Shown here: one piece after another, positions 25,848 to 34,494 of the stretch
How positions within the stretch are numbered: the stretch's first letter is position 1
How the letters are laid out: each line of letters opens with the position of its first letter
DNA from: Dokdonella_A soli
GTDB taxonomy: Bacteria > Pseudomonadota > Gammaproteobacteria > Xanthomonadales > Rhodanobacteraceae
NCBI RefSeq assembly: GCF_039523175.1
Contig: NZ_BAAAEU010000007.1
Coordinates: 186,001-250,000, forward strand
DNA length: 64,000 nucleotides
Direction: 5' to 3'
Program-made: the position numbers and the translations under genes
The notes under the pieces: model-generated
What the model was told of the DNA's origin: nothing
Databases searched by the model: none
Seen by the model: the letters and a program-made list of their open reading frames with translations, nothing else

Positions 25848-26804
25848 TCACGGTTTCGCGGAGCGAGTCGGCTCCTTGCCGGGTGGCGTCGGGGCCACTC
25901 CATAGCGTGTACGCAGTGAGGCGACGTAATCCGGGTTCGCGTCGATCGGCTTGTTGCGCAGGATGTCCACGTGCTCCTTCATCGATTTCTCGACATAGTT
26001 GCTGCGGAGCGTTGTGATGATCTGGTCGCGAACCTCGTTGAAGGCCTTCGGCTGTACCGGCGCCTTCGCGACCAGCTTGAGGACGTGGAACCCGTAGCTC
26101 GTCTTCACGACTGGCGAGATGTCACCGGGTTTCGCCAAGGCCTTGGCCGCGGCCGCGAACGTTGCCTCGTAGCGGTCGCCGCCCGCGTGGGTGATGAGTC
26201 CCTGATGGCTGCTCTTGTTTGGATCGTCGGAATATTTCGCGACCAGCGCATCGAATTGCGAAGGATCCTTGCGGGCTTCCGCCTCGACCTGATCCGCGAG
26301 CGCCTTTGCGTCCTCCTCGCTGCGCGACTGCGTCGAGACCAGGACATGCTTCACATCCAGGATCCCCGGCACCGAATACTTCTCCTTGTTCGCGATGTAC
26401 TCCTCCTGCGCGAGCTCGCTGAAGTCCGGCATCTTGAGCCCAGCCCTGAGGTGGGCCATTTCAGCCGCGGACAGGGCCAGATCGGTCGCGCCGCCCTTCT
26501 GCTTGAGGATGTCCGGATCCTTGTCCAGTCCCTGCGCGCGCGCCTCGGCGGCCAGCTGCTTCTGCACGAGCAGGTTGCTGATCACCGATTCGATGCGCTT
26601 CGGACTATTGAAGAAGGGCGCGCGATCCGTCATCGGCATGCGTTCGACGAATGTGTCGATGTCCGCGAACGTGACCTTGGCGCCGCCCTGGCTTGCGATG
26701 ACTGCCTGTGCATCGAAGGGAGGCGTGTCAGCGTGGGCGGTGCACGCGAAGAAGGGGGCGGCCAGCAATGCGCCGACGAACAGGCGGTGAATCGTATTGG
26801 TCAT
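25848..26804 (-). CDS. Periplasmic PpiC-type peptidyl-prolyl cis-trans isomerase
   Basis: A 318-residue exported protein from ATG 26804 with GGAG before it. The Sec signal peptide runs to about residue 26 (FFACTAHA). A SurA/PrsA-like helical N-terminal part includes SPKRIESVISNLLVQKQLAA. The parvulin domain is at about residues 148-250: DVKHVLVSTQSRSEEDAKAL, FDALVAKYSDDPNKSSHQG and KTSYGFHVLKLVAK. A basic, Pro-rich tail ends it. It would help fold proteins in the periplasm. It lies next to genes for secreted proteins and could serve them, though no operon structure links it to either neighbour. Confidence 0.87.
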   Translation of the reverse strand: MTNTIHRLFVGALLAAPFFACTAHADTPPFDAQAVIASQGGAKVTFADIDTFVERMPMTDRAPFFNSPKRIESVISNLLVQKQLAAEARAQGLDKDPDILKQKGGATDLALSAAEMAHLRAGLKMPDFSELAQEEYIANKEKYSVPGILDVKHVLVSTQSRSEEDAKALADQVEAEARKDPSQFDALVAKYSDDPNKSSHQGLITHAGGDRYEATFAAAAKALAKPGDISPVVKTSYGFHVLKLVAKAPVQPKAFNEVRDQIITTLRSNYVEKSMKEHVDILRNKPIDANPDYVASLRTRYGVAPTPPGKEPTRSAKP

Positions 26805-27250
26805 CTCGACTCCAGGTGGATGCGAACGCGTCGCTGGTGGCACGGCGCTGTCTTGGGCCGGTGAGTGCGCTGAACGAACAATCCGGCGCGGCGATGCCGC
26901 GACCGGATTCGATTTTCGTTGGTGCCCGAGCCGCTGTCATCGACCGGCAGGACGGCGATATGTTCCCTCGCCGGTGCGGCCGATTGATTCAGGTAATCCG
27001 GAGCGTTCCGCCAAAGCATTGCTGCATGTGGCAACCTCGCCGGCAACCCGGGATTCCGAAGCCGCAGAGCCCGTCATTCAACCGCCTCCACAACCGCCTT
27101 TGCGGCGCCTCACGGCGGACTGTCCGCGCGCATTGCGGGTCTGCGAAGGCAATCCTGAAGCCCCGCGCTGCTGCAGTTGCCAGCCTGCGCTCGACCGCGA
27201 TCCATCCATGGATCGCGCGATCAGCGCGGACTGCTTCAGCCCGCTATGCG
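26805..27250. other. Non-coding gap between ppiC-type gene and Ig-like protein gene
   Basis: 446 bp. A hairpin near 26880-26910 (AATCCG, then GCGGC-GAT-GCCGC, then CGGATT) is the only structured element seen. Several reading frames stay open but have no ribosome site, start or family-like content, so no gene is called. The promoter for the PpiC gene (minus strand) must lie here; no consensus was convincing. Confidence 0.5.
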
Positions 27251-28582
27251 TCAGTTGTGGTTGTTGTTGAACGACGCCCTGCAGATGCCGTTGCTGCAGT
27301 CACCGACGGCGTATTGGACAGGGGTTGTCGCCCGGATGTTCAGGTAGTAGGTCTGCCCCGGCGTCACCGTGCAGTACGCGGTTCCGGCCGCGGTCGGCAC
27401 CTTCCATGCCATACCGATTTGACCGCCAGAAACGTTGGCGTTTTGGCAAATGCCGCCTGGCGCGAAGTCACCGCAGGTCGTACTGATCGACATGTCGACG
27501 CCCTGCACACCCTTCATCGTTTCCCCGTGCGTGAAAAATCCGGTCTGGGTGGATGGCAGGCCGCTCGCTGGCACCGTGAATTGGGCGGCGATGATTTGCG
27601 CCGTGTTCCAGTTGCCAAGCGTCACATAGCCCTGGTTCCACGGCATCGGCACGAGCGTGTCGCCCGCGGCAAGATGGCCGAAGATGCTGTCGAGGGTCGT
27701 GATGTCCACGTTCTGCGTGCATTGCGCGGGCGCGTTGTAATTCTGGTAGCAGACGTTTGCGATCGTCTGGCGGTTGGCCAGACAGCTGCCGCCAGTACCT
27801 GTTACGGCCACGCTGGCGGCTGTGCTCTGGGCCGATCCGGGCACCGAGTTCGTGCAGTTGAGCGTGAGCGAATACGTGCCCGCGACCGCCGGCGTGACGG
27901 AGCGCGGCGAGGTCGGCGACGTCGTGTCGGTCCAACCCGGGAGATTGGCCGAACTGCCATTCAGCGAGGCGCTGCCGGTGCAGGCCGAGGCGCCGGTCAC
28001 CGCCCAGCTGACCGGAAACGCGGTGCCGACGTTCGCGGTGGCCGGAGCGGTCAAAGCGAAGCTCGCCGGTTGTGGCGGCTGCTGTGGTGCGGTTGCGGTG
28101 CCCGAGCCGGTGGCAAAGCCACTGGTATTGGTACAGGTGACATTGAGCGAATAGGTGCCCGCGTTGGGCACGGTCACCTGAGCGGTGTGCGGACTGTTGC
28201 AAGCCGCGCCTTGGCACGCGTTGGTGCCGACTGGCCAGCCGGCCATTCCGTTCGTGCCGCCGTAGGTGCACTGCGTCGCGGCGGCGGCAGCCGACCAGTT
28301 GACCGTGAATGCCGTGCCTGCCACTGCCGTTCCGGGCACCTGGATCGCCGCCTGGAAGTCGGATGCGCCACCGCAGCCGCTACCGGTCAGGGTGACCCCG
28401 GTAGCCTTGAGATCGGTCCCCCCCGGCACGAGCTGCAGGCCTTGTGTATCGGTGGTCGCCGTGCAGTTCGTATTCTGCGTCGTTGTGAGGTTGAGCGTCA
28501 CCTGGGCGCCGGCGAGCGGGGCTGCCGAGAGCAAGGCGGCACCGACGGCATGAAGGAGCGTGCGTACTGAAAGAGATTGCAT
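27251..28582 (-). CDS. Secreted protein with two Ig-like repeats, function unknown
   Basis: A 443-residue exported protein from ATG 28582 (MQSLSVRTLLHAVGAALLSA), with signal peptide ending near PLAGA. After a 40-residue lead-in come two similar beta-rich modules: AIQVPGTAVAGTAFTVNWSA...GTYSLNVTCTNTS and LTAPATANVGTAFPVSWAVT...GTYSLTLNCTNSV. Each contains paired cysteines and an 'AGTAF-V-W' strand, as in bacterial Ig-like domains. The last 190 residues (from SCLANRQTIANVCYQNYNAP) form a separate Cys-containing domain I do not recognise. The base run before the ATG is CCCCCCC, not a Shine-Dalgarno site. It lies between the PpiC gene and a second secreted-protein gene, all on one strand. T2SS export is possible. 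Confidence 0.68.
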   Translation of the reverse strand: MQSLSVRTLLHAVGAALLSAAPLAGAQVTLNLTTTQNTNCTATTDTQGLQLVPGGTDLKATGVTLTGSGCGGASDFQAAIQVPGTAVAGTAFTVNWSAAAAATQCTYGGTNGMAGWPVGTNACQGAACNSPHTAQVTVPNAGTYSLNVTCTNTSGFATGSGTATAPQQPPQPASFALTAPATANVGTAFPVSWAVTGASACTGSASLNGSSANLPGWTDTTSPTSPRSVTPAVAGTYSLTLNCTNSVPGSAQSTAASVAVTGTGGSCLANRQTIANVCYQNYNAPAQCTQNVDITTLDSIFGHLAAGDTLVPMPWNQGYVTLGNWNTAQIIAAQFTVPASGLPSTQTGFFTHGETMKGVQGVDMSISTTCGDFAPGGICQNANVSGGQIGMAWKVPTAAGTAYCTVTPGQTYYLNIRATTPVQYAVGDCSNGICRASFNNNHN

Positions 28583-28684
28583 TTGGGGGGGTTCCGAACT
28601 GCGGCGAAATGCACCACCTCGCATTCTATAGCGCAACAACGAGCTTCTGCCAGAACAACATGGTTGATCTGTGTGGAAATTCCA

Positions 28685-28715
28685 CAAAAAAAGAGGGGGC
28701 CGCGAGGCCCCCTCT
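28685..28715 (-). terminator. Rho-independent terminator of the secreted-protein gene
   Basis: On the minus strand the stem AGAGGGGGCC pairs with GGCCCCCTCT around a four-base loop and is followed directly by seven Ts. It lies 27 bp after the stop of the gene at 28743-30215. It is the clearest intrinsic terminator in the window. Confidence 0.92.
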
Positions 28716-28742
28716 CTTCAACTCTTTACAGCAACGAAGCGA

Positions 28743-30215
28743 TTACGAGCAGGCCGGCGACTGCGCCGTCGCGCCGAGCGTGCACTGACGGCTCACACGA
28801 TGACGGAACACGCCACCGTAGTTCGCCAGCTTGCCCGGCTGGGCGTTCGCGTTGATGATGTCGTACGCCTCAAAGCCGGTGACCGGCAGGCCGTGCAGCA
28901 CGTCGCCATTGGCAGCCGCGCGCATCAAGTGACCACCGTCGCCCGAAGCGAGGTCGAGGCTCAGCCAGCCGGCAATGCCGTACGGCGGAATGTTCGACAC
29001 CAGCTTCGAACCGAACACGCCCGACGTGGTGCCGGCGTTCGGATCGTTCGAGGCGAGGAAGCTGATCACGTTGACTTCGTACGGCAGCGAGGAAGGATGA
29101 CCCACGCTCGGCGGCGAGAAGTCGTCCGGCTGCGTGATCGTGCCTTCTTCCTGGTCGAACATGTTGATACCGACCTGCATGTTCGACTGACCGGCATTGC
29201 TGGCACCGAAGACTTCCGCGAACGGCGGAACCACGGTGGCGGTGACGTAGAACGGATCGACATAGAAGCGCTTGGTCGGGAACGTGAGCACCCAGTCCGT
29301 AGCAGCGCCGAGACCCGGGGCAGCCAGCCATTCGTTGTAGACCGCATTGGCCTCAAACACCGCGCTGACCGCATCGATTGCCTTGGCGTAGTCAAGCGTA
29401 CGCAGCACGCCGTTGTCGAACACGTAGGCGATGGCGCCGCCCACGAATGTCGAGGTGGTCGTGTTCGCCTGCTGCAGCGACGGGGTCAGGCCCGACGAAC
29501 CCGAGAACAGCACGATGCTGCTGAAGCCGTCGATCGCATCGGCGTTGTAGCCGAAGAACGTGCCCTGGCCGACATTGACGATCGAGCCCGAACCGAACAG
29601 ACCGCCGCGCGGAGCGGACAGGAATGCACCGGCGCCGTTGCCGATCACGCTTAGCGTGCACTTCGGCACGCCCGAGTTCGGGCCGCTGCCCTGGACGTGC
29701 GTGGTCGCGCCAGCCAGCGGACTGGTCGGGATGATCTCGCCCATTTCGATCAGCTCGATGTAACCCTCACGCGTACGCGTGATCGAGGTCGGGCCGCCGT
29801 CCGCCGGGAACACGCTGCCACCCGCATAGGCGGAGGCGCGGAACGCCACGCCCGTCGACGGGATCGCCGGGTAGGTGCAGCTGTGGTCGGCCGTGAAGAC
29901 CGCGGCGCCGCCGGTGTCGGAGGTCTGGCTCACGCGTGCCGTCCAGACGTCGTCCGGCGACAGGTACAGGTTAAAGTCCAGCACTTCGCGGCTGTTGTAG
30001 CCCTCGAGGAAACGGACCTTGACCGCCTTGCCGCGCGTCGTGGTGTTGACCACGGAGAGCGCGGTGTCCTGGCTCTTGTTGACCGTGTAGTACGGATAGA
30101 TCAGAACCTGGCCAAGACCGTCGGGATTCAGGTCGACGGCGTTCGCCAGGCCCGCGAAGCCAGCGACGCCGGCGATGCCGGCGACGACGGCTGTCGTCAA
30201 GTTGTTTCTCTTCAT
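28743..30215 (-). CDS. Uncharacterised secreted protein, family copy 2
   Basis: A 490-residue paralogue of the protein at 5037-6485. Start ATG 30215 (MKRNNLTTAVVAGIAGVAGF) has AGGAG at good spacing; the signal peptide ends at about ANA (residue 27). The mature start is VDLNPDGLGQVLIYPYYTVN, nearly identical to copy 1. Similarity runs the whole length (EVLDFNLYLSPDDVWTARVS, GSIVNVGQGTFFGYNADAID, QVGINMFDQEEGTITQPDDF), with the copies ending in different short Cys-containing tails. No catalytic motif or known domain was recognised. It is monocistronic with a strong terminator. Its position 174 bp beyond the T2SS-linked lipoprotein gene suggests, but does not show, that it is a T2SS substrate. 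Confidence 0.74.
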   Translation of the reverse strand: MKRNNLTTAVVAGIAGVAGFAGLANAVDLNPDGLGQVLIYPYYTVNKSQDTALSVVNTTTRGKAVKVRFLEGYNSREVLDFNLYLSPDDVWTARVSQTSDTGGAAVFTADHSCTYPAIPSTGVAFRASAYAGGSVFPADGGPTSITRTREGYIELIEMGEIIPTSPLAGATTHVQGSGPNSGVPKCTLSVIGNGAGAFLSAPRGGLFGSGSIVNVGQGTFFGYNADAIDGFSSIVLFSGSSGLTPSLQQANTTTSTFVGGAIAYVFDNGVLRTLDYAKAIDAVSAVFEANAVYNEWLAAPGLGAATDWVLTFPTKRFYVDPFYVTATVVPPFAEVFGASNAGQSNMQVGINMFDQEEGTITQPDDFSPPSVGHPSSLPYEVNVISFLASNDPNAGTTSGVFGSKLVSNIPPYGIAGWLSLDLASGDGGHLMRAAANGDVLHGLPVTGFEAYDIINANAQPGKLANYGGVFRHRVSRQCTLGATAQSPACS

Positions 30216-30389
30216 CGCAACACTCCTAAATTTGACCACAGGGCTTTTTGCTTTACCGCCAACCTCGCTCCGATGTGCAACGGACGCCCTTCGCAGGCTT
30301 GGGCGAGGTTAGGCAACAGCGCTGCCATGTTAAGACAAAGGAAACACTCGTGCAATCCCCTATGCCACAACGTGCTTTTAGCAGCGAAT

Positions 30390-30803
30390 TCAATCACTTG
30401 GGAGAAAATACCACTCCCCTTTCACGAGTATCCAGTTTTCATCCTGGGTACGTGTCGCCTCGATCGCCTTGCCGACTCCGGGCATCACCAGCGAGTACGT
30501 CACATCGACATGGACCGTGCAGCGATCCGTATCACATTCCTTGCGGTTGAACTTCACGGCCTTCCATTGCACCGGACGATTGTTCATCGCGCTCGCATAG
30601 TCCTCGCGTGTGCGCGTGGTGCGGACGCCGGGCGTCAGGTAGTCGTACGCCTTCTCCGCCTGGTGCGCAATCAGGAACTTCCAGCGCTCGACCGAGCGCT
30701 GGTCGACGTTGTCCGGGTTGGCCTTGTCGGCGCAGCCGGAGAGGATCAGCAACGCCGTAGCCGCTGCGAGTGAAACAACGAATTTGAGTGGCTTAGTGGT
30801 CAC
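30390..30803 (-). CDS. Small lipoprotein coupled to gspD, function unknown
   Basis: A 137-residue protein from GTG 30803, which overlaps the gspD stop by 11 bases; an ATG at 30830 would give nine more residues. The signal peptide ends in the lipobox LSGC (Cys 24). The mature part (VERWKFLIAHQAEKAYDYLT ... DVTYSLVMP ... ENWILVKGEWYFLPSD) has the look of an NTF2-like fold, with a Cys pair in KECDTDRCTV. Tight coupling to the secretin gene raises the possibility of a pilotin- or GspS-like assembly role, but the sequence does not resemble the known short pilotins. It is last of the T2SS operon. Confidence 0.7.
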   Translation of the reverse strand: MTTKPLKFVVSLAAATALLILSGCADKANPDNVDQRSVERWKFLIAHQAEKAYDYLTPGVRTTRTREDYASAMNNRPVQWKAVKFNRKECDTDRCTVHVDVTYSLVMPGVGKAIEATRTQDENWILVKGEWYFLPSD

Positions 30804-33132
30804 GCGGCGGATCCTCTTGCGGTTTCGCATGATCGGGGATGGGATAGGTCTCGACTGGCTGTTGCGGCGCTGCCGGCTTCGTCACCGCGGCTTTGGTGCG
30901 AAGTGGTGCCAGCGATTCGAACTGGCGGCTGTAGTCCTCGGTCATCTGGCGCGCTTCGTCGCTGTTGCTGATCACGCGCGGCGTTATCAACACGATGAGC
31001 TCGGTCCGATTCGTATTCTTGCTGGTCTGTCCAAACAGGTCGCGCAGGAAAGGCACTTTGCTGATGAGCGGAACACTGTTGGAGCCCGTTTGCGTTTGAT
31101 CCTGGATCAAACCTCCGAGCAGGAGAGTCTGGCCGCTCTGCACCGCGATCTGGGTCTGGAACTGGCGCTGGTTGATCGGCGGATTTCCGCTGCTGCTCGT
31201 GATCGGTCCCGGGCTGCTGACTTCCTGGCTGATGTCCATGTAAACAAGACCGCCCGGATTCACGCGCGGCTTGACATCCAGCGTGACGCCAGTGTTGAGG
31301 TACTGCACCGAACCCGTCTGTGCCAGATTGGTCGTGCCAGTAGTGCCGGTGCCGGTACTACCGATGCCGTACCCGCTGATGTAGTTCTGCACGACCGGAA
31401 TCTGCTGGCCGACGCTGAGCTGAGCTTCCTGGTTGTTATTGACGACCAGCGACGGTGCGGATAGCGACTTGGCTTGCCCGCTGGTTTCGAGCGCGCTGAG
31501 CTGCACCTGGAATTTGCTGTTCAGAAACGAATAGAAGAAGGTTCCCGCGCCGTTGCCCGACGCAGGTGGTCCGGAAGAACCGATTGTGCTTCCAGTCCGA
31601 TGGTAGGGATTGGGATACGGGTACTTGCGATCGGGATTAGTGTACTGCCCTCCCGCCGCCTGATGTTCAAGGCTGCCAAGCCACCACTGCACGCCATATT
31701 GCAGGCCGCCGGTCAGCGAGACCTCAAGAATCCTGGCCTCGATCTGCACCTGCAGCGGCTCCACATCCAGCTTGTGAATCGCGGTCTGGATATTGTCCCA
31801 CTCGAACGGCGTCGCCATGATCATCAGCTGGTTGTTGTCCGAGATTGACGAGATCCGGATATCGCTTTCCTTGTTGCCGCCCGATGCGCCGGCTGCGGGC
31901 GCCGCGACTGGCGCGCTCTTCTCCTGCGCCGATTGCGGACGCAGCGAATTCTTGTAACTCATCGACGAACCACCGGTACCACCTATACCGCCGATCGTTA
32001 CCGGCTTCAGACCCTGGCCGACTTTGCCCGACGTGCTGCTGCGCCGCGCGCCGCCGGACGTGCCCAGGAAGATTTCACTGAGATAGTCGGCGAGATCATC
32101 GGACTTGAGGTTCTTCACACTGTAGACGTAAAGCTGCGTCGTGTTTTCCTTGCCACCGCGATCAAGTCGGTACAGCCACTCCTCGGCCTGCTTCAAATAG
32201 GCCGGTTGCGGCGTGATCACGACCATCGAATTGGTCTGCTCGATCGGCATGAAGCGGAACATGCCGGCCAGCGGCGATTCGCCCGCGGTGCCGAAGATCT
32301 TTTCCAGATCCGGCATCAGCTTGGCGACCTCGACGTGCTGCATCGCGTACACGCCGATCGACATGCCCTTCATCCAGTCGATGTCGAAGGTGTCGATCGT
32401 GCGCTGGTAGTTGTCCAGCTCGGATGGCGTGCCGGCCAGCACGAGCAGGCTGCGGTTCGGGTCGATGCTGACGAACGCATCGGCCTTCGCATAGGGCTTG
32501 AGCAGCTTCGCGGTTTCGCTGGCCGAGATGTAGTGCAGCGGGAAGATGCGCAGCGCGTAGCCCGGCTGCTGGGTCGCGCCGACGCGCGGGGTCAGCTTGC
32601 CTGGAATCGCATCCTTGGCCTGCAGCACGGTGTAGCGGCCGCCCTCGTGCACCAGCGCGTTGCCGGTCCACGAGAGCAGCATCTCGAGCACCGGCATCGC
32701 GTCCTCGCGGCGGATCGGCCGCGAGGTCGAATAGGTAACGTTGCCGCCGACGTTCGGCGCGATCGTGTAGTTCTCCTGCAGCATGTCGCCGAGGATCGCC
32801 TTGACCACCGCCTGGATCGGCTGATTCTCGAAATTGAATGTGACCTGGCCTTCGCCGCCGACATTCTTCGCGGCCGGCTGAGGGTTGAAGAACTTGCCGG
32901 TGCCGACCTCGAGTTCGGGTTTCGGTGGCGGGCGGTTGGCATTGGTCTGCGGCGAGACCGAGATGCCGGTCGCGCCCTCGGTCGGCAGCGTCGGCGGCGC
33001 AGGCTTCAGGATCGTGTCCGCGGTCAGGATATCGCTGCTTTCCGCGCGTTTTTCCTTGGTCGCAGGTGCAGCGCAACCGGCCAGCAGCGCAAGGCCGCAG
33101 GCAATCAGCAGGGTGGTCAGTCTCGATCGCAC
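30793..33132 (-). CDS. gspD: Type II secretion system secretin GspD (XpsD)
   Basis: Outer-membrane channel of the T2SS, 779 residues. The start GTG 33132 has GGAG eight bases before it and gives a lipoprotein signal with Cys 20 (LLAGC), as in lipid-modified XpsD of Xanthomonas. N0 begins at VTFNFENQPIQAVVKAILGD; N1-N3 repeats follow (LRIFPLHYISASETAKLLKP, LYVYSVKNLKSDDLADYLSE). A Gly/Ser-rich loop (GTSGGARRSST) sits in N3. The secretin core is near the end: SVGQQIPVVQNYISGYG, GLIQDQTQTGSNSVPLISKV and ELIVLITPRVI. It is last of the structural genes, as in xps clusters. Confidence 0.95.
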   Translation of the reverse strand: MRSRLTTLLIACGLALLAGCAAPATKEKRAESSDILTADTILKPAPPTLPTEGATGISVSPQTNANRPPPKPELEVGTGKFFNPQPAAKNVGGEGQVTFNFENQPIQAVVKAILGDMLQENYTIAPNVGGNVTYSTSRPIRREDAMPVLEMLLSWTGNALVHEGGRYTVLQAKDAIPGKLTPRVGATQQPGYALRIFPLHYISASETAKLLKPYAKADAFVSIDPNRSLLVLAGTPSELDNYQRTIDTFDIDWMKGMSIGVYAMQHVEVAKLMPDLEKIFGTAGESPLAGMFRFMPIEQTNSMVVITPQPAYLKQAEEWLYRLDRGGKENTTQLYVYSVKNLKSDDLADYLSEIFLGTSGGARRSSTSGKVGQGLKPVTIGGIGGTGGSSMSYKNSLRPQSAQEKSAPVAAPAAGASGGNKESDIRISSISDNNQLMIMATPFEWDNIQTAIHKLDVEPLQVQIEARILEVSLTGGLQYGVQWWLGSLEHQAAGGQYTNPDRKYPYPNPYHRTGSTIGSSGPPASGNGAGTFFYSFLNSKFQVQLSALETSGQAKSLSAPSLVVNNNQEAQLSVGQQIPVVQNYISGYGIGSTGTGTTGTTNLAQTGSVQYLNTGVTLDVKPRVNPGGLVYMDISQEVSSPGPITSSSGNPPINQRQFQTQIAVQSGQTLLLGGLIQDQTQTGSNSVPLISKVPFLRDLFGQTSKNTNRTELIVLITPRVISNSDEARQMTEDYSRQFESLAPLRTKAAVTKPAAPQQPVETYPIPDHAKPQEDPPRDH

Positions 33133-33145
33133 TTGGCTCACTCCA

Positions 33146-33889
33146 TCACTTCTTCGGTTGCTCGGTTTTTTCACCGGTGCGCAGACGTTCCGCATCTTCG
33201 CGCATCTGCTTGCGGCGTTCCTCGATGCGGCGCGCGAGGTCCGCGTTGGCGTCTGCACCGGTTGCCGCCGGCTGCGTATTGGGCTGCGCATTCGGGGGCA
33301 CTCTGCCTGGCGGCTGGACCGGAGCGGCCGGTTTCGCCGGCGTGCCGGGTTTTGCGGGGCGCGGTGCGGTCGGCGACCCGACGGCGATTTCCAGCTCAAC
33401 CTCGGTGGTCTCGTTGGCCGCGCTCCTGAACACGGCACCGCGTGGCCTGACCTCGATCAGCGTCCAGCTCGCCTGATCGCCTTCCAGGGGCATTCCGACC
33501 TTCAACGCCATCGCTTGGTTCCGCGTCTTGTCCTGCAGCATCGCGATGCGCACATGATTCCTGTCATCGAGGATCACGCCGGTCAGAGCGACATTCAGCG
33601 GGCTCGGCGGCGGCGCCGCCTCGCCTCCGCTTGCATCCAGCGGGGTCGGCTTGCGGTCCTCGTTGAACAGCGGACGCGCGTCGATCGCCGCGAACGCAGT
33701 CGCCGGCGGCAGACTCACCGGCTTGCTGTCGATCGTGCCGACCACCGGGTGACCCGGATCGCCCTCCGCGTCCGCGGCCCAGCGATAGCCGCGGCCGAGT
33801 CCGGCGTACTGCGCGATGACGAGCAGCAGCAGCGCCCCGCAGACGCCGGCAAGCACCTTGGTCGTGACTCGTGCGGCCTGAACGTTCAT
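33146..33889 (-). CDS. gspC: Type II secretion protein XpsN (GspC-like)
   Basis: A 247-residue inner-membrane protein linking the platform to the secretin, in the position and with the layout of XpsN. From ATG 33889: one N-terminal membrane segment (VLAGVCGALLLLVIAQYAGL, about residues 12-31), a periplasmic HR-like region (FAAIDARPLFNEDRKPTP ... LTGVILDDRNHVRIAML), then a Pro/Ala-rich linker and a charged C-terminus (RRIEERRKQMREDAERLR). It lacks the PDZ domain of many GspC proteins. The start overlaps gspM (ATGA). It could also be labelled gspN. Confidence 0.82.
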   Translation of the reverse strand: MNVQAARVTTKVLAGVCGALLLLVIAQYAGLGRGYRWAADAEGDPGHPVVGTIDSKPVSLPPATAFAAIDARPLFNEDRKPTPLDASGGEAAPPPSPLNVALTGVILDDRNHVRIAMLQDKTRNQAMALKVGMPLEGDQASWTLIEVRPRGAVFRSAANETTEVELEIAVGSPTAPRPAKPGTPAKPAAPVQPPGRVPPNAQPNTQPAATGADANADLARRIEERRKQMREDAERLRTGEKTEQPKK

Positions 33890-34494
33890 TTGGTCTTGCC
33901 CGGCTGGCGCAGATAGCCCGACAGGTTGAAACGCACGTCGAGTGGGGTCGGCACGACTTTCGCGCCGGGCGGCGTGTAGGTCTGCTGCTTGTAGATCATG
34001 ACCTGGTCGACGAACAGGTACGGCTTGCCGTTCTCCAGATCGTAGAGGACCGCGGAGAGCGGTTCGAGGTCGCATTTGAGCCGCACCTGCACGGTGACGC
34101 GCTTGTAAAGCTCCTCCTCGCTGCCGTTGAAGTTCTGCGCACTGATCTGCTGGCAGCGCTTCTCGTCCTTCGCGTGCTCGGTCATCGCCTGCTTGAGGCG
34201 CTGGATCAACGCAGCGGATGCTGCGTTCGCGTCAGCCTCGGCGAGAAATGCCTGGTTGCCCTGCTCGTAGGCCTTCACCTCGGCGAGGCGCTTCTCGATC
34301 ACGGGTTTCTCCGCCGTGGTCTGGCGGTAGCGCAGCTGCTGCTCGCGCAGGTCCGCCATGTCGCTCGAGAACTGCATATGCGGCGCGACGAACCACCAGT
34401 GGATGCCGATCAGATAGACCAGCATCAGAACGATCAGCAGCAGCACGATCGCGAGGAAACGGCCATCCCTGGGCTGGAATCTACTCGTCGCCAT
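33886..34494 (-). CDS. gspM: Type II secretion protein GspM (XpsM)
   Basis: A 202-residue inner-membrane platform protein from ATG 34494 (MATSRFQPRDGRFLAIVLLL). One N-terminal membrane segment (FLAIVLLLIVLMLVYLIGIH), a periplasmic helical stretch (MADLREQQLRYRQTTAEK ... LAEVKAYEQGNQAF), and a ferredoxin-like C-terminal part ending FNLSGYLRQPG, as in XpsM and PilO-type proteins. It overlaps gspL by 14 bases and gspC by four. It stabilises GspL. Confidence 0.85.
   Translation of the reverse strand: MATSRFQPRDGRFLAIVLLLIVLMLVYLIGIHWWFVAPHMQFSSDMADLREQQLRYRQTTAEKPVIEKRLAEVKAYEQGNQAFLAEADANAASAALIQRLKQAMTEHAKDEKRCQQISAQNFNGSEEELYKRVTVQVRLKCDLEPLSAVLYDLENGKPYLFVDQVMIYKQQTYTPPGAKVVPTPLDVRFNLSGYLRQPGKTK

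Noticed and set aside
26708..28570. A 620-codon plus-strand frame across 26.7-28.6 kb
   Set aside because: It spans a non-coding gap and lies opposite the Ig-like protein gene, which has a signal peptide and repeated domains. No ribosome site or family content.
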